Of a stretch of DNA of 64,000 nt, positions 11,661 to 23,946 are shown in pieces. How positions within the stretch are numbered: position 1 is the first letter of the stretch; every line of letters starts with the position of its first letter. The notes under the pieces were generated by a model that was given only the letters and a program-made list of their open reading frames with translations, ran no database searches and was not told the origin of the DNA. Position numbers and translations under genes: made by a program. The stretch spans positions 128,266,117 to 128,330,116 of the forward strand of contig NC_133771.1 in assembly GCF_003597395.2 (NCBI RefSeq), read 5' to 3'. This DNA comes from Chelonoidis abingdonii. Its lineage: Eukaryota > Chordata > Testudines > Testudinidae.

Positions 11661-12246
11661 GTTCATTTTCATTGATTTCCATGATTCAAACTCATTAGTT
11701 CGTAAAGCAGTTATTAGACATGAGCTTTGGGGCAGATTGTCTTTATGCTAGGAGCTGTACAAACACAGTACAAAAGGACCCTGATCTGTGTGCCCCAAGT
11801 GCTGCAATTTCCTTATTTTCTGTCTATATTGAATTTATCGCACCATGTCTTAAATAATTGTTTTGTCAAGTCTTCTAATGTATCTTACATTCTTCCACAG
11901 TTTCTACTATTAAAGTGCTTTTAGTCTATTAAATTGCAGCGTCACTAATCACCCTTTTCTATCTGTGATGAATATAGAACATTATCTATATGATCCCGGG
12001 GCATCTCTACTGTAGCTTTTTGCTTTCCTGTAACCAGCTGTTAATTCATGAAAGATTTTATCCATACCTGTGGCTACTGAGTTAACTTAATCTCTTGTGA
12101 CTCTCCTGAAAGCTTTTGAAAGTATAAAAGATATCTAGAGCCAAATAGCTTTATGTACTTTTGCTTTTGTAACTCTTAAAGCTTCCTTCAGACTGCTCTC
12201 ATAAAAGATCAACAGCTGCAATTCTGCGTTTCAGAATCCAGTCTAA

Positions 12247-12517
12247 GGAAGGCTACACTACAGCCAGAATCGCACTCTGAATCGATCCACCAGTGGTCGA
12301 TTAGTGGGTCTAGAAAGAACCCCCAAAATGATGTAGATCGCTATCAGTTACCCTTACTCTTCCCCAATAAAGAAAGTTACAATGGAGTTGCTCCCATCGA
12401 CCCCCCCCCACGGTGTAGACCCCGTGGTAACTCAACCTAAGGTACATAGACTCCAGCTACATGAATAACGTAGTTGCGAAGCATAGGTTGACTTACCACA
12501 GTAGTGTAGACATAGTC
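12247..12517 (-). mobile_element. Harbinger-type MITE
   Basis: It begins GGAAGGCTACACTACAGCC and ends GTAGTGTAGACATAGTC. Flanks carry TAA at 12244-12246 and 12518-12520, a 3-bp duplication typical of PIF/Harbinger. It is the opposite-strand relative of 23485-23738: shared landmarks are 'ccgtggtaactcaacctaaggtac' and 'gttgacttaccacagtagtgtagacat'. Length is 271 bp, non-coding. Confidence 0.8.
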
Positions 12518-12520
12518 TAA

Positions 12521-15419
12521 GGAAAGCAGACTTCCGCTCAGTCTCTAGCTCTCTTATTTAAAAAAGAGCAAGAAGGGTATACAACCTTATAATTAAAAAA
12601 CATTCCCTGTCAGAGACATCAGCTTAGTCTTTGCCAAATTAGTGAAACAGCCACTTGAGTTACTTGATTCTTGTAAATTTAAGATTCTGATGTGGGAGAT
12701 TTCATATAAAGAGTCAATTCTAGTTTGTAGAATTAGTAAAATATGGATTCTCCTGATGATCTACCCAACAATCCATGTTAATGATAAGGTGGTTTTGCAA
12801 ATGCAATATGAAGTCAGTGAGGTTCCTGGCATAGTAAGGCATGGGTCCTAATAAAATAAGGAAAGGCAGAATATTGCCAATGTACTGTGGCTGTGATATC
12901 AGAATAACTTCTAAGACAAATTTAACAAAGTGTGTGGGAGGCATGGAACAGCAGTTCTGTTGTTTGTCTCTTAACATCTGTCAGAACTGCCCAATCAATC
13001 ACAATGAGTATTTGGATCATGTGATCAAGAATATGATTTGTTTATCACCCCAGAGAGGCCATCAGTAAACAAGTTACTTTGCTCTAAATAAATGAAAGTG
13101 GGGGGAGAGTTAAATAATGTAGAGCTAACTAAGAAGTAACCAAATTACAGCCATATAGAGAAGCACATCTGTTTTTGTACATAAATTGTACCTATTCCCT
13201 TATGTAATCTTCTTAGTTCCTTAAATAATGATTAGCCTAATGACAAAATGTTTTCCTCTAGTAATGTGTTTAAAATTGGAAGATTCAAGGCTCCTGAGTT
13301 CAATTTTTATTTTTAGTCTTGTTTATAATTATGGTTATAAATTTTTAGACTGGATAATCTAATTCATCAGACTTGAGCCAGGGTATTATATTCACAGCCT
13401 TAGTCGGGCTGCTTTGCACAGGCAGGGAACTGCAGAAGGAAAAACCTGTAGAAGGGGTTTGTGATTGGAGAATGTATGTGAGCCTGGATTTGAGATGTAG
13501 TCAAACTGGGAGTCTCATGTTCTGAGTGTTGATTGAGAGTTTTGGTTAGCTTTTGAATGAGCATCCAAGCCTACTGAGGTTTGTATTGTACTGAGGTATC
13601 TTTATTGTACTTATAAAATAATTTAGGTGCCTCCTTGGAAGGTTAGACCTCAGCCTCAGATTTGTGTGAATGGTGTCGTTCCTCCCTTTCCAGTCTGTAT
13701 TTCTCAGTGCTATAAAATGACAATATAGTAGTCTTGCCACTTGATATGTCATCCTTACATTGTTTAAAAAAAGTATATCTTGCCATTGTTCTGACAAGGA
13801 AAGCAGGCAGTGTAGCTTTGTATTTGCGATGGCCTTACTGTCTAGTTTCAACTTTAGAGACAAATGTCAAAACTTGGAGCCTGCTGGCAAAAGTATCTAC
13901 TTGGTCATTTTAACTGTGAGTCACAAGAAAAAGTAACTACACCGTTTAAATTCAGAAAGAAAAAAAAAAGAATAACTTTTTGTCATTGAGCCATGTTTTT
14001 GCTTTTTTTATTACTTTAGGGAAGTAGTATGGATCAATAAGCCAAGGAAATGCATGACAGAATTTGTCACTTAGACTTGTGTTTTACATAGTTTTAAAAC
14101 CTTCTCCAATGAATAACAACTAAACCCTAAAACTGCCATGGTCATACAATTATGTGTACGTCTGGAACACGACAAAATATTATAAATGAACAAAATGTTA
14201 AGTATGCATTACATTGAAAAAGGCCCTATAGTGAATTTTTTGTGCTATAGCTTCATTATTCAAGCAGGGTAATTCTTTAGATATGTTTTGTAATTTTACC
14301 TTCAACAATTTCACTAGGTTGCATCCCACTGGTTCCACTTCCTTATGGATTTTTTCCACCTCAATTTTAACATTACTTTGATGTGCACCAACAAAATAAA
14401 AGCTGATTTGACAGACAGCTTTGTCTGAACAACTACGATTAAAAAATAAGGTTGGTGTCCAAACAAACAAACAAAATTGTTCAGCTGCTGCATTTGAGAA
14501 TGGGATGATGTTCCCTTCTGCTTTACCCTAATAATTCATTCTGGAGAAATAGTGTATAATTGTATACTTCAAGATCTTTTCCATATTATGTTTTCCTATT
14601 ATCTTTTTACCATTAATTTCATCACACCTCCCAACTGCAATCATCAGTTAAAAATGACAGCTACAATTCTTTCAGGGATGGGAAAAATCAGTGTTTTTTC
14701 CAAAAAATAATTTTTGGAGTTTTGTTTTATGCTGAAACCACTATTGTGTATTTTGCAGGGAGAGTCAAATTAATCCACTGCCCTTTTAACGGGGTTTTAA
14801 AGGGTGTTCCCTATTGTAAGGAGCAGAAAAGACATGGGAAGCCTATGTGCCTCAGCAAAGGAAATGGGAGATCAGACACCTGCAGCAGCTTCATCTGCTG
14901 CTCTCCCTGGTCCCAGTTCTCTGTTGTGGGGGATGTGTTATGGTCAGAGGAAGGGGCTGACAGGGAGACGTGTTATGGACAGATGAAAAGCTGCCCCAGC
15001 CTGACTATTATTGGGAGTGTCTTATTCCTCTTTGCTAAACATCTGGGTGGGAGGTGGAGTTCACTAGTGTTCCTAGACATCTTTAATGCAGAACTTAAGA
15101 GGTTTTCTTCACAAACCCGTCATTGGCTGGGAGCCCTAGTAAGCCTTCTCATGCTTCACAATGATAGCAGATAGGCTGCAGCCTTAGGGATTTCTCAGAT
15201 GTCAGACTGTGGGTGAGGCTTAATTCTGTTTTGTAGCTAGGAGCTAGCTACAAAAGCCTGTTTTGTAGCTGTGGGCCATTAAACACATGCACTCCTCCCA
15301 AATTAAATATATACATAAAAATGATGCTTTATTTGGCAATTGCAAATAACTGGGTGTGATGTTATTGACATGAACTGTGACCATATAAATCATTGTGGCA
15401 ACCAAGGTCCTATAGTTAC
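12521..15419. other. Intronic sequence, nothing recognised
   Basis: AT-rich with several chance frames, the largest being 150 codons at 14722-15174 (+), which shows no domain, signal or splice logic. A small perfect-looking hairpin (TTTTGTAGCTAGGAGCTAGCTACAAAA) sits at about 15231-15257. A (CAAA)n run lies near 14460. Confidence 0.5.
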
Positions 15420-16526
15420 ACCAAATCTTGTACAAAGAAGGTCAAGTAAGGTGTCTATGTAAAGGTTGTAATGGCGGGTTATGATTATGCTGTCTGTATG
15501 TGTATCATTTTTGTATTTGAAGTTATGAATATTGGCTATGTACTTGTATCTCAATGTGTTTGACTCTAAGTAGCATCAGTGAAGCATTTGGTCAGCTTCT
15601 TGAGAAAGGACTATTCTGAGTAAGTGCCCAATCAAGAAACACTTAACTGACAATGGACTTTGGGAGATGCCAATCCACATCTGAACTTTTCTGGGAACAT
15701 CCAAACTAACATGTAAACAATGGCACCAACCTGCAAAAAGCTGAATCATTCAGGTGACTTGCCCAGGTGGCTACAAACTCCATCTTGTTGCTGTGATTTT
15801 GCACAGAAGAACAGAGGAGTTTCCGCCCACAAGAGAGAGAATATAAAAGGCCTGGAAGCCTCTCCATTTGCTGGACCCCGGCCATAAACTACAATGTTGG
15901 TCTGAAAAGGATTGGGCCCAGACTAAGAAGGAGTCTAGTCTGTGAAAGAAGCTTATTGGAACATCTCTGAGAGCGAGATTTACCTGTATTCAGTTTCCTA
16001 CTGTATTAGGCTTAGACTTATGTGTTTTGTTTTATTTTGCTTGGTAACTTACTTTGTTCTGTCTGTTATTACTTGGAAGCCCTTAAATCCTACTTTTTAT
16101 ACTTAATAAAATCAGTTTGCTTATTAATTAACCCAGAGTAAGTAAGTAATATCTGGGAGAGCAAACAACTGTGCATATCTCTCTATCAGTGTTATAGAGG
16201 GCAGACAATTTGAGTTTACCCTGTATAAGCTTTATACAGAGTGAAATGGATTGATTTGGGGTTTAGGCTCCCAGAAAGACTGAATACTGTGTGCTAGGAA
16301 AGTCCCTGTTAACTGAGAAGCCCTTGGGCTAAGTGAATCTTAATTTCTGTATACTGCAAGGGGGCATTGCCCAGCCTATTGGTTTGTGCTGTAGCTGACT
16401 GGGGTATCTAACCCAGCGAGATGGGAGTGGAGGGAAGCCTTCTCTGGCAAGAGGATTTGCTCTTGGTGGTATCCCAGCATATCTAAGGACAGTCTTGAGA
16501 GAGTTTTTGTGACTCAACTCATCACA
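15420..16526 (+). mobile_element. Solo LTR of an endogenous LTR retroelement
   Basis: Promoter-like and poly-A signals are in the right order for an LTR on the + strand: ATATAAAAGG at 15841-15850 and AATAAA at 16105-16110 followed by a T/G-rich stretch. The body shares GAAGTTATGAATATTGGCTATG-type text with the LTR at 23947, so the two are related families. The right end may be the TCACA at about 16526. The left end and a target duplication were not resolved. No internal coding region is attached. Confidence 0.55.
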
Positions 16527-17387
16527 CTGGAGGTCAGGGTTTAGTAAAATGGGGGTAAACAATGAAGCATTTCTTTAAGTCATGTGCACCACCATTTATA
16601 TCCCAGTCTAAAAATTCTAATTTATTGTGCCTGTGGATTTCTTATGACATGTTAACATGTCTTATAAAAGAGCAGAGATGAAGCAACTGTGTATGTTTGA
16701 GGTGTCTGAAGCTTTTTTAGCACCTAGAAGGATATGAATAGAAAAGCATGCAATCTGAAGTAGGGAAGATGGGTTTTTGTCTGTCATTGAGATAAGTGTG
16801 TCTCCATTACTTCCTTCACATAAACAATTCTTGAGCACATTCCACATTTATCAGTTATGTCTACAGAAGACTTTTTTCTAAGGGTACATCTGGCTGCCAT
16901 TACTACCTTTCATCAATTAATAGAAAGCAAATCCATTTAAGTGTGATCCATAATCATTTGTCATAAAGAAATATTTCACATACCCTAGAGAAAACCATTG
17001 AGTCAGAAAGTATCAGTGGAGCCTAACTAAATTAATAGTTAAATACAACCACTTGATTTTCTTTACTTTTGTATTCTTGGGTATCTTACACATCAGGTAG
17101 TCTCAGCTATTTTGGTTCTAGAGTTAATAAGAGTGAAGCCTGATATCACTAACTTGTCCAGATATAGGACAACAAAATATTGGATCAGACTCATTCAGAA
17201 CTACCTTAACAGGTGGTGGTAGAATTCAATTTCTACCTCTCAGATGAGACATAGAGAAAATATCATTAATTTCCCCACACTCTGAAATATCATGAGTTAA
17301 TAGAAACTTAAACATGAATAAACTGTGAAGTACCTTTGAAAATCAAGGATCAAATTTAACCCTGATATAAGCCACTGGGAGTTGTCT
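16527..17387. other. Intronic sequence, nothing recognised
   Basis: No recognisable exon, RNA gene or repeat. Ordinary AT-rich intron. Confidence 0.5.
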
Positions 17388-17395
17388 GCTTACAC

Positions 17396-18015
17396 CAGGG
17401 GTGGACAAACTACAGCCCGCGGGCCGGATCCAGTCCTTCAGGGCTTTGGATCTGGCCTGCGGCGCCACCAGCACCACATTCCTGCAACCCCCAGGTGCGG
17501 GGGGCAGAAAGCTCCATGCGTTGCCCTTGCCTCCAGGCACCGCCTCCCCCCACCCCACGCCCCCCTGCAGCTCCCATTGGCCGGGAACAGAGGCACGGCA
17601 AGGGCAGTGCATGCAGAGCTCTCTGCCCCCCCGCCCCTCCCCTAGGGGCCACAGTGCTTCAGGGAGTGGCGCGGGGATGGAGCAGGCATGCGGGAAGCCT
17701 GTCCTAGCCCTGGTACATGCTGCTGCCACCACTGAGCCGCTTAAGGCAAGCGGTGCTGGGCCGGAGCCCAAACCCCTCCTGCACCCCAACCCCCTGCCCT
17801 GAGCTCTCTGCTGCACCCTGCACCCCTGTGCACCCCAACTCCCTGCCCTGAGCCCACGATGCACCCCTCCTCTGCCCCAATCCCTTGCCCTGAACCCCTT
17901 CCTGCACCCCCTCCCACATTCTGCACTCCCTCCTGCACCCTAGCTCCCTGCCCCGGCCCTGCATACAATTTCCCCACCCAGATGTGGCCCTTAGCCTAAA
18001 AATTTGTCCACTCTG
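17396..18015. mobile_element. hAT MITE, 620 bp, GC-rich
   Basis: Ends are CAGGGGTGGACAAACT and, inverted, AATTTGTCCACTCTG. The 8-bp target duplication GCTTACAC is perfect at 17388-17395 and 18016-18023. The interior is very GC- and C-rich, with degenerate CTGCACCCC-type tandem units from about 17780 to 17960. This composition generates many overlapping open frames on both strands (up to 173 codons), none of which looks like a protein. Confidence 0.9.
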
Positions 18016-19759
18016 GCTTACACCATTGCTGAATATGTTCTGCCACCTATATTATGTTCAGAAATGTAGGGAAAGGTCTTATAGGAATTGGGAATTAACG
18101 GCATAGAAATATACTTCCCTTGTTATGCAACTGGAGATCCACAACATGCAAAGTGCTATATGCTTGTGATTTCTATGACTGATTATTGATAACACTGCTA
18201 TCTTTACTGGAGGGTTTGTTTTGGTTAGTTCTTCAAGTCGATGCAGTAGTGTATTCCACCTAGAGAAGGGTGTGTGTGCACGTGCGTGCCCAGCACACCA
18301 GAGCAGAGAAGTTTGCCTAGTAGTACCTGTAGGAGGCAGCACTTGCACCTCATGGCCATAGTCCCTACCTTGGCTATATGACGTACTGCTTTCTCGACAT
18401 GCTTCCCCACCCCCCACAGTTCCTTCTTAGTGCCTATGAATTTAGTATGAGTAGTTAAGTATTTCCCTGGTGATGACGTCACCAGAATTCAAAAATTGTC
18501 CATCTTGTGGGGGTGCTTGCTGTATTTGGATGAGGCCCACATCAGAGAGCAGTGTTCAATTTACAAGTGGTTCACAAAGCACACTCAGGTGGCTAGGGAC
18601 CTTCACCCATGTGGCCTGCATCAGCACCGAGACCTACATTCGATCAGAGTTCACCCTTGGGTTCAGAAAGTGCTATTGTCAGAGCTGCTGCCTTTTTGAA
18701 GACACGGAGGAACCTCTTTCCATCAAGTGCACCAAGGAAAAGGTTGCATAAGACCAATCAAGACAATTCCAGGTCTTAGAGACTTTTCTGCCTCCTCCAA
18801 GAAAAGTATGGACCAGCAAGGTGTTACTGCTGGCACATGGAATGGAACAAGCCTTTCCAACCACTCTCCTGTGCTACCTCAGGAGATCAGATCTCGCACT
18901 GTTGACTCTGGTTCCAGCCTCAGGGAGTCCATTGAGTCTGGTACCAACAAGGGTGATGCTGGCATGAGCTATGTCCATGCTAGCGGCATACCACATGGCA
19001 ACAGACTTCCTCTGTCTTTCTATCCTGACCTCTCCCTTGGCCCAGACTTCACCAGGGCTACATCATTTACAGCCCAGTTGTCTGGGTGGTCTGCTGAACC
19101 AATGAGTCTGATGTTTCCCTGCTGTAGAAGTGGGGCTGGTGCCAGGCTCATATAAGGGATCTCTTCAGCACCAGGAAACTCCTCAGCACTGCTGCATTTT
19201 GTGCCACCAGTGTTACTGCGGTGACACTCCCTGCCCTCCATTTCAACACTGTCAGCTGTGTTGGTACCACAAATGACTTCTAGGCTGCTGCTGCTCTTGG
19301 CACCAGAACCGACCGAGACTACTTTGTGCTGGTGGTGCTGTTTTGGTTGACAGATGAATCAGATGAATTGCTTCCCTGGGCACAGGCAGAGATCCTGCAG
19401 GAGAATATCTTTTAATTTCTTGGTCTCCTGCAGCCATCTGCCCCTCAAAAGTTCTTTGGAGCATGCCAGCTTTGGTGCCGCCTACTGCAAAGTGTTTGGA
19501 GAAATGATTCTTTGCACCAGTGCAGAGATTTGAGGGCTTTTACTCCCCTACCCCGGGCCCTATTTCCTTGATCATAACCATGGTGAACAATGGAGCTCAG
19601 CAGGGCAGATTTAAGTTCACTCTTAAGGACAAGGACTCACAGAGGATGGATTTAACAGGAAGAAAGAGCTATACCACCTCTGCCCTGCAAATGCAGATTG
19701 CAAACCAGCAGGCATGTTGTTGTCCACACCTAACTTTGTGAATTGGACAGCAATGTCTA

Positions 19760-20920
19760 AATTTACAGACCAACTGCTTGAAACCTCCAAGGAGGAATTT
19801 CAGTCATATATCACCAAAGTCTGCTTGGTAGCCAAGACATCATTGAGTAGTTTGCTGCTCTGGACCTTCAGGATGCTTATTTTCATGTGGCAATTTTGCT
19901 GCACCTCAAAAAATTCCTCTGCTTTGTCATGGCGAATCACCATTTTCAGTACACAGCGCTACCTTTTGGCCTCTCTTCTTACCACCATGTTTTTACCAGA
20001 TGTGTGGTCGTAGTGACAGCATACCTCCAGAAAGAAGAATCCATATCTTCCTGTATCAGGTCCAGAGAAGAAATACTTTCTTATGTACACATTACACTGC
20101 ACTTACTCGATTGTCAGGATCTCATCCTAAACGCTGGGAAATCAGCATTTGTTCCCACTCAGAAAATCAAGTTCACTGGGGCCCTACTATGCTGAGTTTG
20201 AAAGCATTTTTTCCAACTGACCGTTTTCAGACGACTCACCAACTTTGCCTCTGTTTGTGGGCTCAACCTTCCTTGACAGTTTAGACACACCTGAGGCTGT
20301 AGGGCCACATGTCCACTTGCATGCAAGTGGAACAGTTTGCAAAATTGTGTCTTCGTCCTCTTCAAATGTGGTGCAGGACAGTTTACCGTCCAACTCGTCA
20401 CAATCTTGGACACATTGGTCCATCTCCTTCTGCTGATCAGGGCATTCCATTTGTCCAGCCCTTATCAATCAGGACTGTTGTCACTGATGCCTCCCTGATC
20501 ATCTGGAGAACACATCTGGGATCACTGAAAGTTCAGGTTCTGTGGTGAGAGTAGGAAGGACTTTCTGGACAACATCAGGGGTTTAGTGGTTCACATATAT
20601 TACAGTGGTACTGTCCGTAAGTATTATGTGAACTGGCAAGGGGGAGCACACGCTACTGTTCTCTGCCAGAAGGTAATCAGGCTGTGGCAGTTCTGCATTG
20701 AGGAGCATATCAGTCCTATAGCTGATTGTTTGCCCAGGGTCCAGAATCATCTTGGACTTTCTCAGCAAGCTTTTTTCCCCCTGAGTCATGAGTGATCCCG
20801 AAAACAAGTGTTCTGAGGGTCATCTTTGAACTCAGGGCATCCTGACGATCAACTTCTTTTGCTACAAGAGACAACAGGAAGTACCATCTGTTCTGCCCTC
20901 AAGGGAGCCTTGGCCCAGGC
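19760..20920 (+). pseudogene. DIRS reverse transcriptase/RNase H relic
   Basis: Conceptual + strand pieces include DLQDAYFHV (about 19862-19890, with a frame change), YTALPFGLSSYHHVF (about 19940-19995) and KSAFVPTQKIKFTGA (about 20140-20180), all typical DIRS RT blocks. RNase H-like pieces follow: VVTDASLIIWRTHLGS near 20475-20525 and YVNWQGGAHATVLCQK near 20630-20675. Several frameshifts and stops separate them. The expected FPYLDD-like catalytic block after the thumb is not readable. Non-functional. Confidence 0.8.
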
Positions 20921-21217
20921 TCCGTGACCGATGCCTTTCATCTCAACTGGCATTTGGCTCTCTTGTATGCTTTTCCTCTGATCCTGATCATTCCACAGGT
21001 TATCCTGAAGTTGAAAGCAGATCAGATCAAGATCATCATCATTGTCACAAGGTCCTCTTACTGCTCATGGCGCCTCTGCCTGGCTGTCCTGGGGATTAGC
21101 TTTGGCAGGTGCTGCCCTCCTTTGGAGGTGTCCCTACCTGTTGTACATTCTCACTCTGTGGGGCCCTCTGTCTCCAGGAACTGCAGCCTCCTCTTTGTGA
21201 CTTGGTCCTCTGGAAGG

Positions 21218-21727
21218 AAGAATCCCATGCACCACTATGGGCTGAGGACCGACCAGCTAAGCAGCAGTTCTGTAGAAAAGGACCTGGGGATTGCAGTGGA
21301 TGAGACATTGGATATGAGTCAACAGTGTGCTATTATTGCCAAGAAGGCCAACGGCATATTTAGTCCACAGAAGAGAAGAGTGAGGGGGATTTGATAGCAG
21401 TCTTCAACTACCTGAAGGGGGGGTTCCAAAGAGGATGGAGCTACACTGTTCTCAGTGGTGGCAGATGACAGAACAAGAAGCAATGGTCTCAAGTTGCAGT
21501 GGGGGGGGGTCTAGGTTGGCTATTAGGAAACACTATTTCACTAGGAGAGTAGTGAAGACTGGAATGGGTTACCTAAGGAGGTGGTGGAATCTCCAGCCTT
21601 AGAGGTTTTAAAGGCTCGCTTGACAAAGCCCTGGCTGGGATGATTTAGTTGGTGCTGGTCCTACTTTGAGCAGGGGATTGGACTAGAAGACCTCCTGAGG
21701 TTTCTTCCAACCCTAGTATTCTATGCT
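21218..21727 (+). mobile_element. CR1 LINE 3' end nested in DIRS
   Basis: The + strand gives CR1 ORF2 C-terminal text (SSSVEKDLGIAVDETLDMSQ at about 21265-21325, then KKANGIF) and continues through the 3' UTR, 'gcaggggattggactagaagacctcctgaggt'. It ends in ATTCTATGCT near 21727, the normal CR1 terminus. DIRS sequence resumes directly after. Frame breaks show it is old. It is 5'-truncated, as most CR1 copies are. Confidence 0.88.
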
Positions 21728-21800
21728 TCGAAGTGGAATATACCTCTGCATCACATCTTGAAGTACCACAGTTACAGTAAGTAACTGTTTCAGTTGTTTT

Positions 21801-23481
21801 GATATTACCTTGTGCAAATCAGTTGCAACACAACCCGATTTTTAAAAAACACTGACTAAAATGGTCTATTTATATGCCTCAGGACAAGAAACAGAAATTA
21901 AGTGGGTTGCACTGGAACTGTTAACCTACAGTTGGAGATGAAACCAGCATGGATTTGGCAGCCATCTCAGCTGGGAGATAAGGCAGCAGCAAAATAAGGC
22001 AAGCAGGAACAATCAGCCTATGGTAAGGGGTTGTGTTGCCTCATTTTGCAGGGTAGATGTGGGTGAAGTCTCCTTCTGTGAGTGGGAGCAGTAGCTGGGG
22101 AATTGACAGGGCACAGAGAAAAAAGGAACTAAACATTTTTCAGTTTTCCAGTGCAGATCCTGATCATATACTCCTCTTTGTTGTTTTTAGGATTAAATGT
22201 CACTGTGTTCCAGCTCCTTTTGAAAAGTGCACTGAGTGATCATGAGCATAGAAAATAGTATACAGAATTAAACTATGTTCTGTCCTATTGTATAAAATCT
22301 AGTAAAACAGTTTCTCTCCCTAACATTTCCCAATCACTTTATTTTTTTTTTGTGATATCATACTTTATAAACAGATTGTGGGGAGGGGGAATCATCTTGT
22401 TTAATTCTGTAAGGAAAAGCTATCTGAAAAGGTCAGATCATTCAGCTCTCATATTATCTCTTTTGCAAGTAACCCCATAGTTATAAATTAGATTTTAAAA
22501 TTATGGCCTTAGCAAGTTTTTAATGTTATATTTTTGATGAATTAATACTTGGAGGGTATATCAGAGCTACTTCTGCCAGGACAGTAACACACAATGGATA
22601 GAGTTATGTTGCTTCATTTTATTTAATTATGAAAGACAGATATTTGCTTTTGTTCTACTTTTCAGAACATTAATGCCTCTGCAGTGTGTTGAAAAGATTC
22701 TAAATTCATCTTGGCTTCTGTTGTAAGGATTACTGTTGGAGTCCCTAAATAATCTTTCCCTCTTTCCATTGTTATGTTTCCTTTAGTGCCTATAGCCTTC
22801 TGTTGTGCTTTACAGTAGATATTTTATTATAAGCTATAGATGTGTCTACCTCCTTTTTTTTTTTGATAATACATTAAATAAGATACTAGAGATAATTCAA
22901 AATAAAACTCAGCAGTGGGTGGATTTATGCACTGAGGCTATACATTGTGTTAAAATGTGAGTGAATGGAGATTAAAATGTAGCAGAACATTTCTGGTTGG
23001 GAAATGGGAGAGGACTAAAGCTATGGAGTATAGCAGTCAGAATAGAGATGTGAAGAATAAAAATGACATGCAAAACTACTATGCAAAGCTACTATGTCTG
23101 AAATTGCACTTGCCCTACCATGAAAAGATACTGTGGGTCAGCAGTAACCATTCCATAGATGAGGTTAAAGCTAGTTTCCCATTATAAGCCCAAATTTCAA
23201 ATCTACTCCCATTAAGGAACTAATGCCCCTGAAAATTCACATGCTCAATTTTTTCACAGCCAGAATTTTTCAGGGAAGTTTGGAAAAAAATCAGAAAAGG
23301 AGCTTGAAAGTTATGGTGTTTAAAAAATGTCCCCATCTTTGATTTTTGAAAAGTCCAGGCACCATTCACAAGCATCAAAATTCACATTTCAATTAAAACC
23401 AACAACAAACAAATATTCACTATAATTGCTAAGGAGTGAGATTTAATCCTGGAGAAAAGGGGAAATTAATGTTTGCCACAT
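21801..23481. other. Intronic sequence, nothing recognised
   Basis: AT-rich with poly-T runs (for example near 22345 and 22855). No exon or nameable repeat. Confidence 0.5.
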
Positions 23482-23484
23482 TAA

Positions 23485-23738
23485 GGCTATGTCTAGACTA
23501 CTGTGGTAAGTTGACCTACGCTATGCAACTCCAGCTATGTAAATAACATAGCTAGGGTCGACATACCTTAGTTTGAGTTACCACGGGGTCTACACCATGG
23601 GGAGTCAATGGGAGAAACTGCCTCATCAACTTACCTTACTCTTCTCATCGGGAGAAGAGTACAGGGGTCAACTGGAGAGCAATCTGCTGCAGTGGATGGA
23701 TCTCAGAGCATCAATCCCGGTGTAGTGTAGACCTGCCC
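23485..23738 (+). mobile_element. Harbinger-type MITE
   Basis: It starts GGCTATGTCTAGACTAC and ends GTAGTGTAGACCTGCCC. Flanks carry TAA at 23482-23484 and 23739-23741. It is the reverse-orientation sister of 12247-12517. Length is 254 bp, non-coding. Confidence 0.85.
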
Positions 23739-23946
23739 TAAATCAATGTAAGAAGGACATCTGAATTAACACAAATCTTAGTAGTAAGATATTCTTTGAC
23801 CTTTATGTCTGTGTTTGCACTGCCCAAACATGGCATTTTGCAGGATGATATAACATTTAAATGGGAGACCATTAATTTAGAAATCAAAGTCACAGTATTT
23901 CTGTCCTTTTTTTCCCCGTTTTTCTTGTGTGGAGATTGACGGTGTT

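Larger units (their letters stand above)
18228..21800 (+). mobile_element. DIRS-like retrotransposon, decayed
   Basis: The left end (GTTCTTCAAGTCGATGCAG near 18229, 'gtgtattccacc') is repeated inverted at the right end ('gtggaatatacctctgcatcacatcttgaagtacc', about 21734-21770), as DIRS elements have. Between them lie a gag-like region with short Cys-containing blocks (about 18490-18560), an RT/RNase H relic (19760-20920) and a nested CR1 tail (21218-21727). Frames are broken throughout. I did not recover the tyrosine recombinase here, probably lost where the CR1 sits. Confidence 0.8.

Noticed and set aside
14722..15174. 150-codon + strand frame
   Set aside because: No recognisable domain, signal or repeats; no splice borders matching PACRG phases; the length is possible by chance in 64 kb.
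15231..15257. Short near-perfect hairpin as a terminator or microRNA
   Set aside because: The stem is too short for a microRNA precursor, and intrinsic terminators do not apply to this vertebrate intron.
17343..17977. Cluster of overlapping open frames on both strands, up to 173 codons
   Set aside because: They sit inside the GC-rich hAT MITE, overlap in several frames, are Pro/Gly/Ala/Cys-rich, and have no splice or conservation logic.
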